Shown piece after piece: positions 38,119 to 49,684 of a DNA stretch of 64,000 nt. Position 1 is the first letter of the stretch. Each line of letters begins with the position of its first letter. The translations under genes and the position numbers were made by a program. The DNA lies in NCBI RefSeq assembly GCF_030463565.1, contig NC_134643.1, forward strand, positions 174,078,491 to 174,142,490. The letters are read 5' to 3'. Source of the stretch: Pelecanus crispus. Lineage: Eukaryota; Chordata; Aves; Pelecaniformes; Pelecanidae. The notes beneath the pieces are model-generated. The model ran no database searches. It was not told the origin of the DNA and saw only the letters and a program-made list of their open reading frames with translations.

Positions 38119-41100
38119 CATCCACTGATGGAGTCATCAGCTTTACCTGTGAGACATTTACTAAAGAGAATTCTTTTTCCTGCTACCACCAACAAAACAG
38201 GAAAAAAATCTGAGGGGAAATAAAAAAGCTGCTCTACTAGCATCTATCTGCTGCAGATGTATGTGCATTTCTCTACCTATTTACCCATTAATCTTTCTTA
38301 AGCTGTGGGGGTAGTGATATATCAGTTTTTCTACTTCAGCAGCCATTACATGTGTGTGTCAATCATTCTTAGTAAACATGTTGGAATACACAAGTTGTCT
38401 GGCCCGTCAACAATTTAAGCTTCAAATTCAGGAAGTTTGATAAGGAATTCCATCTATTGTGACATGTTTGGATTGTTTGTATAAAAGAAACATGTGTGAC
38501 AGTTATCAAGTATTTTCTTCACAGGTGGTAGTGCATGTTGGGTGTATTATCAAAGACGAAATCCCAGCACTACTTAAAATTATTACAGGGTCTGTTGGAC
38601 CCTCTCTATATCCAGAGAGATACGGCCCCTCCAACTACTAACGCTAGGACCCCCACTTGCTTTGATAATAAACCTAACTGTTTTATTAGTGAGGATTTTC
38701 TGTATTAGATAACTTAGACCTTTGGACGGTTAAAACATTAGTTGGAATAACAATAAATTCTCAGCTCTGTGCTTATGATGTGTTCCCTTTTGCCTATAAC
38801 AAAATTTGAGTAGACACTGAGAAAACTTTCTGGTGAAGTAGACAGTCAGGTAAGCATCAGTAGAAATAATATATATAATGCAGAAACAAAAGGTAAGGTT
38901 TAAGCACTGAGATAGCATTTAGGCAGAATGGATTTTATACTGTACCTTAACCAATCTCTCATCAGCAAAACTAAGTGAGAATTGAAAATGTTATAATCAG
39001 CACCTTCATTTTCATTCAAAGAGCACAATTTACAATAATCTTTCTGCATGAATGTTAGGCCATAAGGCATACAGTTTTTTTCTTTTGCAATTTTTTTTTT
39101 TTTTTTTTTTTTATTTATTAAAAAAAGTGAGTTTGCTACAGTGGTATTTTTTCTTGAACTAAGGTTTAATGGTTTCCATTTTTTTCCAGAGCAAGAATCC
39201 TTTCCCCATTATACATCGTGCTTTTTAAGTTATCGAGATGACTTTTAAGAAATAAAAAGTGTCTATTTTCCCATAGCTTATACTACTCACCTACATTTGC
39301 TCCGAGAACCTTATTTTCCAAACAATGGAGAGACTGTACACTGTGTTATTCAAATGAAGAGCTACGTCTATTTATACGTACACTGGATTGCCTCATATAT
39401 GTTGAAGTATAGTGGATACAAAAGTAACCCTTCTAAGAGAAGGCTGTGCAAGGGTTAAATGACAAGAAAGAAAAAATACCTAAGGGCTCTCTCTTATGGA
39501 AATTTAAGCTTCTAAACAGGGTAAGTTTTAATAAAAACCAAAAATTAGAGCACTGATGAGAAACGGCTGAACTTCATCATCTATGAATAGGGTTTTTTAA
39601 TACTATTCCTTTTTACTTCCATGTGATTGTCTTCTCAGGCACTAAATTCTTCCTCCCTGCCCTCTTAAATGTCTGTAAAGCACACAGAAATCTATGAATA
39701 CTCTGTAGTTAGTATAGGATATTAAGTATTAGTGCATAGCACTATATATTATTATATATGCACTATACCGACCCAGAAAACACATAGGGGATAGAGCTTA
39801 AGCAAGCCTAGGACCAGGGCCTGGCATTTTAATATATTAGAGCAAGAAGTAAACATTTGCTATTCCTGACGTACAATCATTGAGAGTTTAAGTAGCAAAT
39901 TTAGTACATTTCCATGATTATTAATATTCTACTGTAACACTAGTCATATTTTTATTCATTCATACTAGAAAAGACATTGTAGAGACTGGATATCCCTCTA
40001 ATGAATAAGTATTTTATCAAAACCTGCCTTTATGTAAAATGGATTTTTTTAATATATATGGAATAAAAATGTCCCTGAAATGAGAGCATGAGTCCTTTAT
40101 TTTCCTTCACCTCTGTGTAGTGATTGTGTCCACATGAATATGGAAGAGAGAAGAAACAAAAAAAAATGGTCTTTGATTTGTCTTTGGTGTTTGTTCCTCT
40201 TGACTGGCAGAGTTGAACAGGAAAAACAAAGGGACAATAAACTTACATTGGATGCTGCTTTATTTTCGAAGGCCCTTTGATAGAGCTAACCTAAATGACC
40301 AAAGCTGTAAGAATACTGCTCATTCCTTTTTCTAAATCTCTCCACAGAGAATTTTTTACAACTTATAGCAAATGGGGAGGGGGGGAGAGAAAGGCTTTTT
40401 AAACTGTCAGTCTTGTTAGCTTACTATGGGATCTGACAGGCAAATGACATTTTGTCTGGTTTATTGAACAGATCCCATTATAAGGTTTGAATTCAGAGTT
40501 CTAATAACAAGAATTTAAGTTACTCTCCTAGACCTGTGTCAGCTGTGCAGTATGAATGAACAAACTGTAACTTCATGGTCTGCAATAATCATAAAGTCAT
40601 CATATTACATAAAGGTACATTTGCAGACTGAAAATTAAATTAAATAGCTTAACTCTAGGATGTGACTTCTTATTTATTTCAGTCAAAATTCAGTAATTCC
40701 CAAACTTCACTCTTCCATCGCTTAAAATTTGTATGTTTGTATTTGCCTTGGCACATAACATACAATTTGTGTAACTGGTCCTTTGCAGATGTGAAAGAGA
40801 ATGAGGTTCATGCTCCATGATAGAATCTGGATTCTTCAGCAATGAATCACAGGGCTTTTTCATTTAAGTTACAGGAAAGCTTAAGGTAGGACAAAGCATC
40901 CGTACAGTGCCGAACCATTTCTTTGAGTATGATCACATTTACTCTAATAACAATGAAGAACATGTTTTTGTTGTTTATTTACTTATTTGAAGGAAAAACA
41001 ACCAAATGTTTGAAAGAAATAAAAGATCCTGGACAAAGATCATAGTTTCAAATATATATGCATGCATATACAGACACGCAGAAGCATGTATGCATGCATG

Positions 41101-41334
41101 TATATTACATATAAATCAAAAAAATCCTTGGATCCCTTGGTAAAGTATTAGGTCTTTTTTGTTTGAGGCAGAACAATAAGATACCCAAGTACCAGCAGAA
41201 CAAAATTATTAGATAGCAATTTTGCAAAAATTGACATTTTAAAGTGTTTCATGAACCGACTGTGAATAAAGACTACTTTTGTAAAGAAAACAGATGTGCA
41301 ACGAACAGTAATACTTCCTGTTTATTCAAACCCA
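38119..41334. other. Intergenic sequence, no feature seen
   Basis: AT-rich, with a T22 run at 39091-39112 and a simple ATGC/ATAC tract at 41054-41112. A short stretch near 38590-38690 has an LTR-like look (a GC-rich block followed by 'gataataaacc') but is too short to call. Confidence 0.5.
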
Positions 41335-41371
41335 GAAAGGCCTCAGCTAAATTCTTAGTCAGGTTTGTGCA

Positions 41372-42516
41372 TGTGGTGGGTTGACCCTGGCTGGAAGCCA
41401 AGTGCCCACCAAAGCCGCTCTATCGCTCCCCTTGTCAACTGGACAGGGGAGAGAAAATATAATGAAAAAGCTCATGGGTTGAGATAAGGACAGGGAGATC
41501 ACTCAGCAATTACCATCACACACAAAACAGACTAGGTTTGGGGAAAATCAGTTTAATTTACTGTCAATCAAAACTGAGCAGGATAATGAGAAATAAAACC
41601 AAATCTTAAAACACCTTCCCCACACCCCTCCCTTCTTCCTGGGATCAGCTTCACTCCTGATTTTCTCTACCTCCTCCCCCTGAGTGGCACAGGGACAGGG
41701 AATGGGGGTTGCAGTCAGTTCATCACACGTCTCTGCCGCTCCTTCCTCCTCAGGGGAGGACTCCTCACACTCTTCCCCTGCTCCAGCGTGGGGTCCCTCC
41801 CACGGGAGACAGTCCTCCATGAACTTCTCCAGTGTGGGTCCTTCCTACAGGCTACAGTTCTTCACAAACTGCTCCAGCATGGGTCCCTTCCATGGGGTGC
41901 AGTCCTTCAGGAGCAGACTGCTCCAGCGTGGGTCCCCCATGGGGTCACAAGTCCTGCCAGAAAACCTGCTCCAGCGTGGGCTCCTCTGTCTCCATGGGTC
42001 CACAGGTCCTGCCAGGAGCCTGCTCCAGCGTGGGCTTCCCACAGGGTCGCAGCCTCCTTCGGGCACATCCACCTGCTCTGGCGTGGGGTCCTCCATGGGC
42101 TGCAGGTGGATATTTGTTCCTCCGTGGACCTTCATGGGCTGCAGGGGCACAGCTGCCTCACCATGGGCTTCACCACAGGCTGCAGGGGAATCTCTGCTGT
42201 GGTGCCTGGAGCACCACTTCCCCCTCTTTCTTCACTGACCTTGGTGTCTGCAGAGTAATTTTTTTCACATATTCTCACTCCTCACTCCAGCTGCAGTTTG
42301 TGTTCCCGTGGTTTTTTGTTTTCCCTTTCTTAAATATGTTATCCCAGTGGTGCCACCACTGTCACTGATGGGCTCAGCCTTGGCCAGCGGTGGGTCCGTC
42401 TTGGAGCTGGCTGGCATTGGCTCTATTGGAGTTAGGGGAAGCTTCTAGCAGCTTCTCACAGAAGCCACCCCTGTAGCTCCCCTGCTACTGAAACCTTGCC
42501 ACGCAAACCCAATACA
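41372..42516 (-). mobile_element. Solo LTR of an avian endogenous retrovirus
   Basis: The 1145-base element has terminal TG (41372) and CA (42516) and no internal retroviral genes. Read on the minus strand it has an LTR layout. Two CCAAT boxes lie near the 5' end (within 42418-42431) and a TATA-like ATATTTAAG about 90 bases on (42331-42339). A repeat-rich middle follows. A decayed poly(A) signal region lies near 41558-41570, with a U5-like end. Imperfect 5-base flanks (gtgca before, gggca after) look like a target-site duplication, which suits ERVL-type integration. The reading frames in the middle (for example 41684-42368 and 41845-42150) come from the internal repeat and are not genes. Confidence 0.85.
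41781..42120 (-). repeat. Degenerate minisatellite inside the LTR (seven or more units of 45-54 bp)
   Basis: The phrase ctccagcgtggg, or close variants, starts at 41781, 41827, 41872, 41921, 41969, 42023 and 42075. The spacings are 46, 45, 49, 48, 54 and 52 bases. Each unit also contains a cat/cacggg-type block and 'gcagtccttc' or 'gtcctgccag'. The near-multiple-of-three spacing explains the long frames seen on both strands. Confidence 0.9.
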
Positions 42517-42960
42517 GGGCACCGTACTTTAGAAATGATTTAGAACATCTGGGAAAAGTCCAGAGGACATCAAAAAGATGATCAGTGTCTAGAAAATATA
42601 ATTTCTATGGAAAGATTGAATGAACTGGGAATGTTTATCTTAACAAAGAGAAAACCATGGAAGGAGCAAGGTGATGTTCTTTTTAGTACCTAAAAGTATG
42701 GTGTAAAGAGGAAAGGAATAATTTCTAACATAGGAAAATAATAATGATCTTAAAATTTAATGGGGAAAAATTAAGTTAGATGTAGCTAGAAAACCTCATG
42801 GAACTTTATAATGAAGTTAGCAGAACATTTAAATACACTGTCTGAGAGGCTGTTAAATCTCTGTTATGAGGGTCTTTAAATGAAGCTGCACAAGCATCCA
42901 TCAGGAATATTGTGAGTACAATTAATGCATCCTTGGAGCAGGGGCTTCACTTCAGCTCTA

Positions 42961-45284
42961 GGATTCCAAGATCTATGGTGAGATTTTTGGTTTTACATAG
43001 GTAAGAATTATAATCATTGCTGCATTTTAAGACATGCAGGACCAGGAAAAAAAAACAAGTCCTTTTTTTCTTATAGTCATTGTGACTAAATGTATATATA
43101 CAATATAATTTAAATTCAAAAGTGTGGACAGAGAGACACGGTATCATGGGTCAAGTACTATATATGCATAGTACATTATTACCACTATCACAGGAGGAGA
43201 GAATTAATGTCTTTCTCATGGGAGAAGACTTAATCCACGACTCAGGGCATGTTGACTCTTTTAATGACTTCCAAAAGCAAGAGAGAAAATTAATTAGCAG
43301 GTGTATTGTGCTCTATTTAATATTAGGTTTTCATGGGATTGTTAAACTAGTCTTGTTCATATTGTTCAGTGCTAGCTGGTTTGTTAAACCCCAGAGTGTC
43401 CCCAGACAAATGAGAAATCAGAGCTAGAACTTGTGCTGCATAGAAACATATTTGTTTCTACTCTAATTACTGTCTCTTCTTTAATTAAAAAATGCCTGTT
43501 TCAGAAGTTCTGTCTTTTTATATATAGTGACTTTCCCTTTATCTACCACTACTCAGAGGAGCGCTGATTTCTTATCAGATCAGACATCATCATGTTAGTT
43601 TATGCCTCATGAAGAAATCATTGAAATAATCTATTCTAGAAATGGAAATATCAAGAGTAACTCTGAAAAGGTCTAAATCCATAAAAAAGTAACTGAAATT
43701 ACTTTGTTTAAGGTCTTTGTGAGTGGTGGGAATTATCTTTTGGGTACGCAAGTTTTTTTACTTCAATCATAGTTATTCCCTGATTGCTTTGAAAACATTT
43801 TAGGAACCACAACTGTCAAGTTCAAATACTCATTTTGCTGACACTAAATTTATAAAGTTTGTAGCATATGGCTTTAATCATTAGATACTTGTGCTACTAT
43901 ATTAAGATTTTTTTCCTGGAAAGGTACATTTTTGTAAATGCTTTTATTTTCTGTTATGCATAAATATAAAGGAGTGGTTTATCACCATTAAGGATTCTTG
44001 GACTTTGTGTCTTCTTTGAAAGGAAACATATTTAAAAATGATGGATGCTAAAGTTTATATATTCAGTTTAGAAGAAATTTTGTGATAATCAGCACTATTT
44101 TGTCCCAAAAGGAAAACTCTCATACAGAGCATGTTTATTGGAATGGAAATATAAAGCTTTGATGTAAGTCTCTTTAGAAAGTGAAAAAGAGGCTAAACCA
44201 GACACAGTGGTTTGTACAGACTGCGTGTTTCCAAATCTTTTTGACATGCTGTCCAGAAGAATCAACCAGGCAACCAAGGGGATTGAGAGGAGACTTCCTA
44301 AGTGATTTTAAAAAGTAATACAGTTTCTTAATTCATCAACTGTTATTAAATTAGTGTGCTCCCTCAACTGTCACCTCAGGTTTCATTCAAACACAATTCT
44401 GCTGTTATATCTAACCATAGGGCATGTATTCACAAAACCATTTAAAATGCATCCTTTTTTTTTCTTTTTGCAGATGTTCTCTGTGTATTGTTCCACACTA
44501 CAAATTCTTTGTAATGATTGCTGAACAGCAATACTGTTAAGATGATAACATTTAATACCGTAGCTTAGAAATCACCTAATATATCAAATAGATGAACATG
44601 TCTTTCTCCCTCAAAACAAGTGCTGTTATAACAACTTTCTCTCTAAATGGAAATGAGTGAACAGTGCATTTAAAGAAGTGTGTGTGTGTGTAAATTTGTA
44701 AAATATGCACAAGCATTCATGTGTACATCCATACACATACGCATCCATACGCTGTTTTGTGCCTGATGCCTTTTTAAACATACCACATCTATACCACAGT
44801 CCCCACCTCCATTCTCCTTCAGGTCACATCTGAAAGCCCATTTGCCTTTATGCCTCAAAAAGATTGTAAGCCTGTCACTTTTATTTATGATGAGTAAGCA
44901 TCCCATTTTTTTGTGGATTTAAACATTTATACTTTGAAGGAAGTCAGTTAACATACAGGCCACTGGACAGACAAGGCTCTTCCTTTTCCTCTTTCTTTCT
45001 CACTCTCAAGAACCAGCTGCATGACCTAGGAAACCTTGCCAGATAAGGGATAAGAGATTGAATGCTCACATTTACCAGTTCTCCCAGTTACTTTACTTTT
45101 GTACACAATGCAGTGTTCTGTAAATAACATTACTCTATATCCCATCAGTTGTTATGTTTTCTTTCCAAGCCAAATTTAGAGATAACTGTTTAAAGAAAAG
45201 TTCCTAACATTAGATTGCGGTTATTATCGTCTTCTGGCAGGAGAGGAAGAAATGGATGGAAACCTGTGTAAACACTATTAGGAA
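42961..45284. other. Intergenic sequence, no feature seen
   Basis: AT-rich, with a short (GT) run at 44679-44692. The 101-codon frame at 43122-43427 has no recognisable domain or gene context. Confidence 0.5.
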
Positions 45285-46460
45285 TGTTGCAGCTCAGGGG
45301 AGTGGGGCATGAATTTGGCAGGCCAACAGAGGTGAGGTTGCCACAGCTCCATGCGCGCAGGTCAGCCAGTAGCAAGGCTGAGAATGTATTCCTAGTAGGC
45401 ACATGCACACACAAATACACATATACAACACATACACGTGTATATATATATTTATATACATGTATATATACACACACAACACCAAAACAGACAGGCACAC
45501 TCAGCACTCAGACAAACACAAACAGCACCAATGGTTCCTGCTTCCTCTCTGGCTGATTAGGGTGAAGGTCTGTTAGTGGGTAATATATATGTGCATGTAT
45601 ACATATGTGCAATGTGGATACTTCCAGGAGCTGGACTCAGACACTCGGTCTGCTCAGTAGCTGCCCCTGGATCCCAGTCTCCCCAGTTTCTGGCACCTGG
45701 ATACACAGTCCCCTGAGGCCACCACTGGTACAGAACCACACACATGCCTGATCCCCCAATAGATGACCATGAACACTCAGTCAATCCCATATTTCATCCT
45801 GGATCTTCCCCTGGTATCTCACCCTTATACACACACACAAGCGTGTCTCCCAGTGGAGTGTCCAGATGCCAGAGTCTCTCCAAGCAGCTGGATGGGACAT
45901 CCCTGGTCCCTCCAACAGCCATCTCACCCTTAGACACCCCCCCCTCGCCCCCGCCGTGGTTCATAGCCACTTCACCTGTTCGCTAGCTAGACCAGTTTGA
46001 TCTTCACTGGTGCTCACATATTCATTCACACACCTACACTCGCTCCAGTTCCTGGCACACAGGCCCTTATGACCTGAGGTTCCACTTCAGTTGATGGCAC
46101 TTTAAATCCCTCTGCTTCCCTGCCTTTTGTTCCTCCTGTAAACCTCCCATAGGAAGTCTTGTGCAATCCCAAAATGCTCTTCCCCTGCATTCCATTATGT
46201 GTTCCATAACCCTAGCCAGTGAATGCACTCAGTCCAAGAGGTGCTCGGAAGAGCATCTTGGTGGGTTTCAAACCTGGACAATGGGGCAGAGGTTCTCCTG
46301 GACAAGCCTTCTTCCGAGTCCTTAATTTGGGTTCCTGCCTGCCTTTGTGCCTCTGTGCTCCTTTGGGTTGGTGGAGATGGGCCTTTGATGGGCTGATGGT
46401 TTCTGTTACGGGCTTGACAGTACCCTGGCCAGATATCATTTAGGCTTGTCCCCCCTGTCA
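45285..46460 (-). mobile_element. GC-rich mid-repetitive element, probably another LTR
   Basis: This 1.18 kb block differs sharply from its AT-rich surroundings. It starts with TGTTGCAGCTCAGG and ends with CCCCTGTCA, so it has TG...CA ends. It contains CA/TA simple repeats (45402-45480) and a degenerate internal repeat: 'tctcacccttatacac' at 45810 recurs as 'tctcacccttagacac' at 45923, 113 bases on. Phrases such as 'ctggcacctggatacaca' and 'ctggcacacaggcc' also recur. I recall similar sequence in bird ERV LTRs but cannot name the family. No clear target-site duplication is visible. The small frames within it are not convincing genes. Confidence 0.5.
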
Positions 46461-48950
46461 CTACCTCTCTGTGCTCCTTTCTGTGTGTGCAGATGAGCTT
46501 ATTTTAATACAACTGAACAAGGAATATTTTATTTATTGACTACAGTCCTTTTAAAATCAGCATTGTGAAAGACATTATGATGTGTGAAGACACATGATTA
46601 TTTTGTTGTTAATAATCAATTAAATTATTCTGAGAATATTTAATTCTGGTAGAAGGACTAGTAAGCACAGCCTGCAAGACATATACGTGAGTAATTATAT
46701 AGAGGTAAGGCTTCCTTTTGTCACCAGCTTGCTGCTCAGTACCTGTCTTTTTTTACTGAATGCCCATTTTTTTTACTGAATGTCTAGTTCTCTTCAAGAT
46801 GATACACTACCTTGATAGACCTTCAGACCATTACTAATTTCCGGTCTTCAGTTTCACAACAAAGAGTAAATATCTCCCTGTAGATGGTTCTTGAGGTGCC
46901 AGGTGAACTAGGTGAATCCAGTATATAAGTTTCCCTTGCTTTCCTTAAATATCATAGTTTGCTACAGAGAACATGAATTTCAGTGTAAGAGCACTGTGAC
47001 TTATTTCTCAGAAGGAAGCTAGGAATCCTTGCAATTTTGGTTATGCAGCAATGTGGTTTCTTTTTACAGGTAAATCTATCTATATTGTAGGCCATGGGGA
47101 GGAATACAGTGTTCAAATGAACTTTTTGTCTCCTAGTAGAAATACAGAGACCAATCTCTACCTCCTTTTTACAAAGGAAAAACATTATGCTTGTAATATT
47201 TTGGTGAAAATACATAAAACAAACAAACAAAAAAGAACACATTGTTTTGGTAGTGAACATGAAGCTTATATTAATCTCAGCTTAAAAAAAAAATTAAATA
47301 GACAAAATTCTAATTTAAGATGTGAAGAACTTCAAAGCTGTTGTTTTCAATAGCTGAAACAAAGTTCTGCAGTTCTAAGGTAAAGTTGTACTGCATATTG
47401 CTGGCACTGCAAATTCAAAGTGGAAAAAAAAAGAAAAAAAGTAGTCGTATTGTTGTTCAAGCTTTCTTAGTTATGCTCCCAGTATTATTTTTCCTCACCA
47501 CATGATAAAGTTATAAAATCTTGGGTTTGCTTATGCATTGTCACAAGTGTTATGTCTTTTGCAACAGTAGCATAACATTGAAAACACACTCTTAATCCTG
47601 TACCTTTACTTTAAATTTACTTGTAGAAGAGCAAAAGCAAGTCTGACCTCAGGACACACTTATCTTTGGGATCAGTTTCAGGTTCCTTTTTTTCATGGCC
47701 CTATAAATCTGGCATTTCTGTCTGTCCTTTTATAAGCTATATAAGTTTTCATGTTATGGGTAATTCATTAGTGGGTTGTTATATCAGAATTATTTGTTGA
47801 TAATGGGATATATCAATTCTATTTCAATGCCCAGAGTTTAATAGTTATCTATAAGCCCTGTGCAATTCACAGCACTTCAGATTTAAATCTCATGATTCTT
47901 GTGAAGAGAAAGGTAGGACTACATTCCTCATTTTACAATTGGCAAAAGAAACAGATGTAAAATGGGATTCATCCCAGGCTCTTTTTGTGGTCAAGAGAGA
48001 GACACCTTGTCTCTTCACAAAGTAAACATTTAAAGTAAATCAGGTGAATCTGCTCTAAGAAAGTGTTTTTTCTCTATTGATTATAATGGGTGACCAGGTG
48101 ATGAAGACACCTTTATCATAGCTGCCTAAAAATGTATATGAGAGAACCTTCCCAGAGAGCTGTTAGGAATTTTTCACGTTCACAAAGGATGTTTTGCAAA
48201 GGGCATTCAGTGCAGGTCCTTCAGGTCTCATTTGCAGAAATTCTTTCCTGAAAAAAAGAATTGTTCTGATAGTCTATAAATACAGAATTTATAGGATTTG
48301 GAGGGGAAAGACTGAGGGTGTATTTCTGGGAGGTAAAAAGGCTTTCTATGGTTTTATGGTCACTTGAATTTATTTGTTTCCTCCATGTAATTATTTTCAT
48401 AATTCTGATTAGTCATTAAGTCACTGGCTTCCTGATTAATTGATCAAATGTATTTTATTGTTATTTATATTTAAAGGAAAAATAAAGACAAAGTACTGGC
48501 CTTAAAATTATCCATGAATTAAACTCTTCAAACTTATTTTGAACTTTTGTTTCCTGTTAGTGAATCAGTTTCTAGACTTCCCTCTCCTTATTTATCATCG
48601 TAAATCTTCCTTTCTATACTAATTATCTACAAAATTTACTAGTTGCTCAAACTATTTCCATTTACCATGTTTCTAAACCATAATTGTAAAATACTGAATG
48701 TGAATATCTCTATTAAGTCTGCATTTGCCTCTCATCAGTTTAGTACAAATAGAGGAAAATAAGTTGTTTATCAAAATCCAAGTGTTTCTTTGGCTTAGTT
48801 CTGTACAGCTTTTCATCAAATGTAATTATCTTTGTGTATGTACAGAGAGTACAAAACAATTTTAAACAAATATTTATAATCTAATTTGCATGACTGCACA
48901 ATGACCTAGAAAACAGAATCGGGACTGTGAACAGAATCGGGAATGTATGT
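46461..48950. other. Intergenic sequence, no gene seen
   Basis: AT-rich. At 48912-48942 the 13-mer aacagaatcggga occurs twice with an 18-base period, directly before the duplicated segment described next. Nothing else was recognised. Confidence 0.5.
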
Positions 48951-49122
48951 GTATGTACACATAACTCCAAGCTTTTATAGATACAAATGTATAGATACCT
49001 CCAATTTTCTCTTCTGTCTCTCCATAAGCTGCATCACTACATTTCACATAGCTGTTGTATTGCATATAATAGGCAACATTTGATTCTAGTTTAAGCATTA
49101 TAAAAAATGAAAAATAGAAAAC
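48951..49122 (+). repeat. Direct duplication, copy 1 (172 bp)
   Basis: This is identical to 49513-49684 except for two substitutions (g/a in 'tattgcatat' and a/c in 'aaaatgaaaaat'), with no indels. The copies lie 562 bases apart. The sequence is not CR1 or LTR. The 99-codon minus-strand frame at 48874-49173 covers it but has no sign of function. Confidence 0.98.
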
Positions 49123-49512
49123 TGTAAGATTCCTTTCCCAAATATAAAGCATTTTGGAAGACTGACTTTTCACATTACCTGGGGTTTGTTTTTCTTTCTA
49201 AATACAGTACTTCATGTGCTGAACCAAAACTTTTAAATATTGAATATAATATTTTACAAGTTTTACAAAATAAATTCTGGCAAAATACCTTTCATGAATA
49301 CAATATAGCATATATTACCTCATAATTATAATCTAAGTTAAACAGTTAAGGCTGACACAATGTATAAAGCTCAGCTAAATTATTGAGCTCATCTTAAATC
49401 ATGAGACACTTATCTTAAAGGTAATGAAACCCAATACATTATACTAAAGCTTTAAGTGTCTTAATATCTTCATCCCAAACTGACTACAGCTTTGGAGAGA
49501 AGGAAAGTTTTA
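49123..49512. other. Spacer between the two 172-bp copies
   Basis: 390 bases of AT-rich sequence with no recognisable feature. Confidence 0.6.
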
Positions 49513-49684
49513 GTATGTACACATAACTCCAAGCTTTTATAGATACAAATGTATAGATACCTCCAATTTTCTCTTCTGTCTCTCCATAAGCTGCATCACT
49601 ACATTTCACATAGCTGTTGTATTACATATAATAGGCAACATTTGATTCTAGTTTAAGCATTATAAAAAATGCAAAATAGAAAAC
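49513..49684 (+). repeat. Direct duplication, copy 2 (172 bp)
   Basis: This is the second copy of 48951-49122, 170 of 172 bases identical. Both ends are abrupt: sequence before 'gtatgtac' and after 'gaaaac' shows no similarity between the copies. Confidence 0.98.

Larger units (their letters stand above)
41335..42960 (+). mobile_element. Ancient CR1 LINE fragment, interrupted by an LTR (41372-42516)
   Basis: The right part, 42517-42960, follows old CR1 ORF2 and 3' sequence. It contains 'ggcaccgtactttagaaat', 'ggaaaagtccagaggacatc' and 'agattgaatgaactgggaat', and later 'ctgagaggctgttaaatctc' and 'tccttggagcaggggcttca'. The left part, 41335-41371, fits the preceding CR1 bases (cctcagctaaattcttagtc, aligning with a CR1 'cctcacctggaatactgtgt'). 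The two halves join in register across the inserted LTR. The copy is highly decayed, with no frame. Confidence 0.7.

Noticed and set aside
41548..42368. Several overlapping frames up to 184 codons on both strands
   Set aside because: They lie within a solo LTR and arise from its internal minisatellite. There is no domain and no host gene structure.
45190..46461. Frames of 68-105 codons in a GC-rich patch, considered as exons
   Set aside because: The patch looks like an LTR with simple repeats. The frames do not extend through consensus splice sites and carry no recognisable domain.
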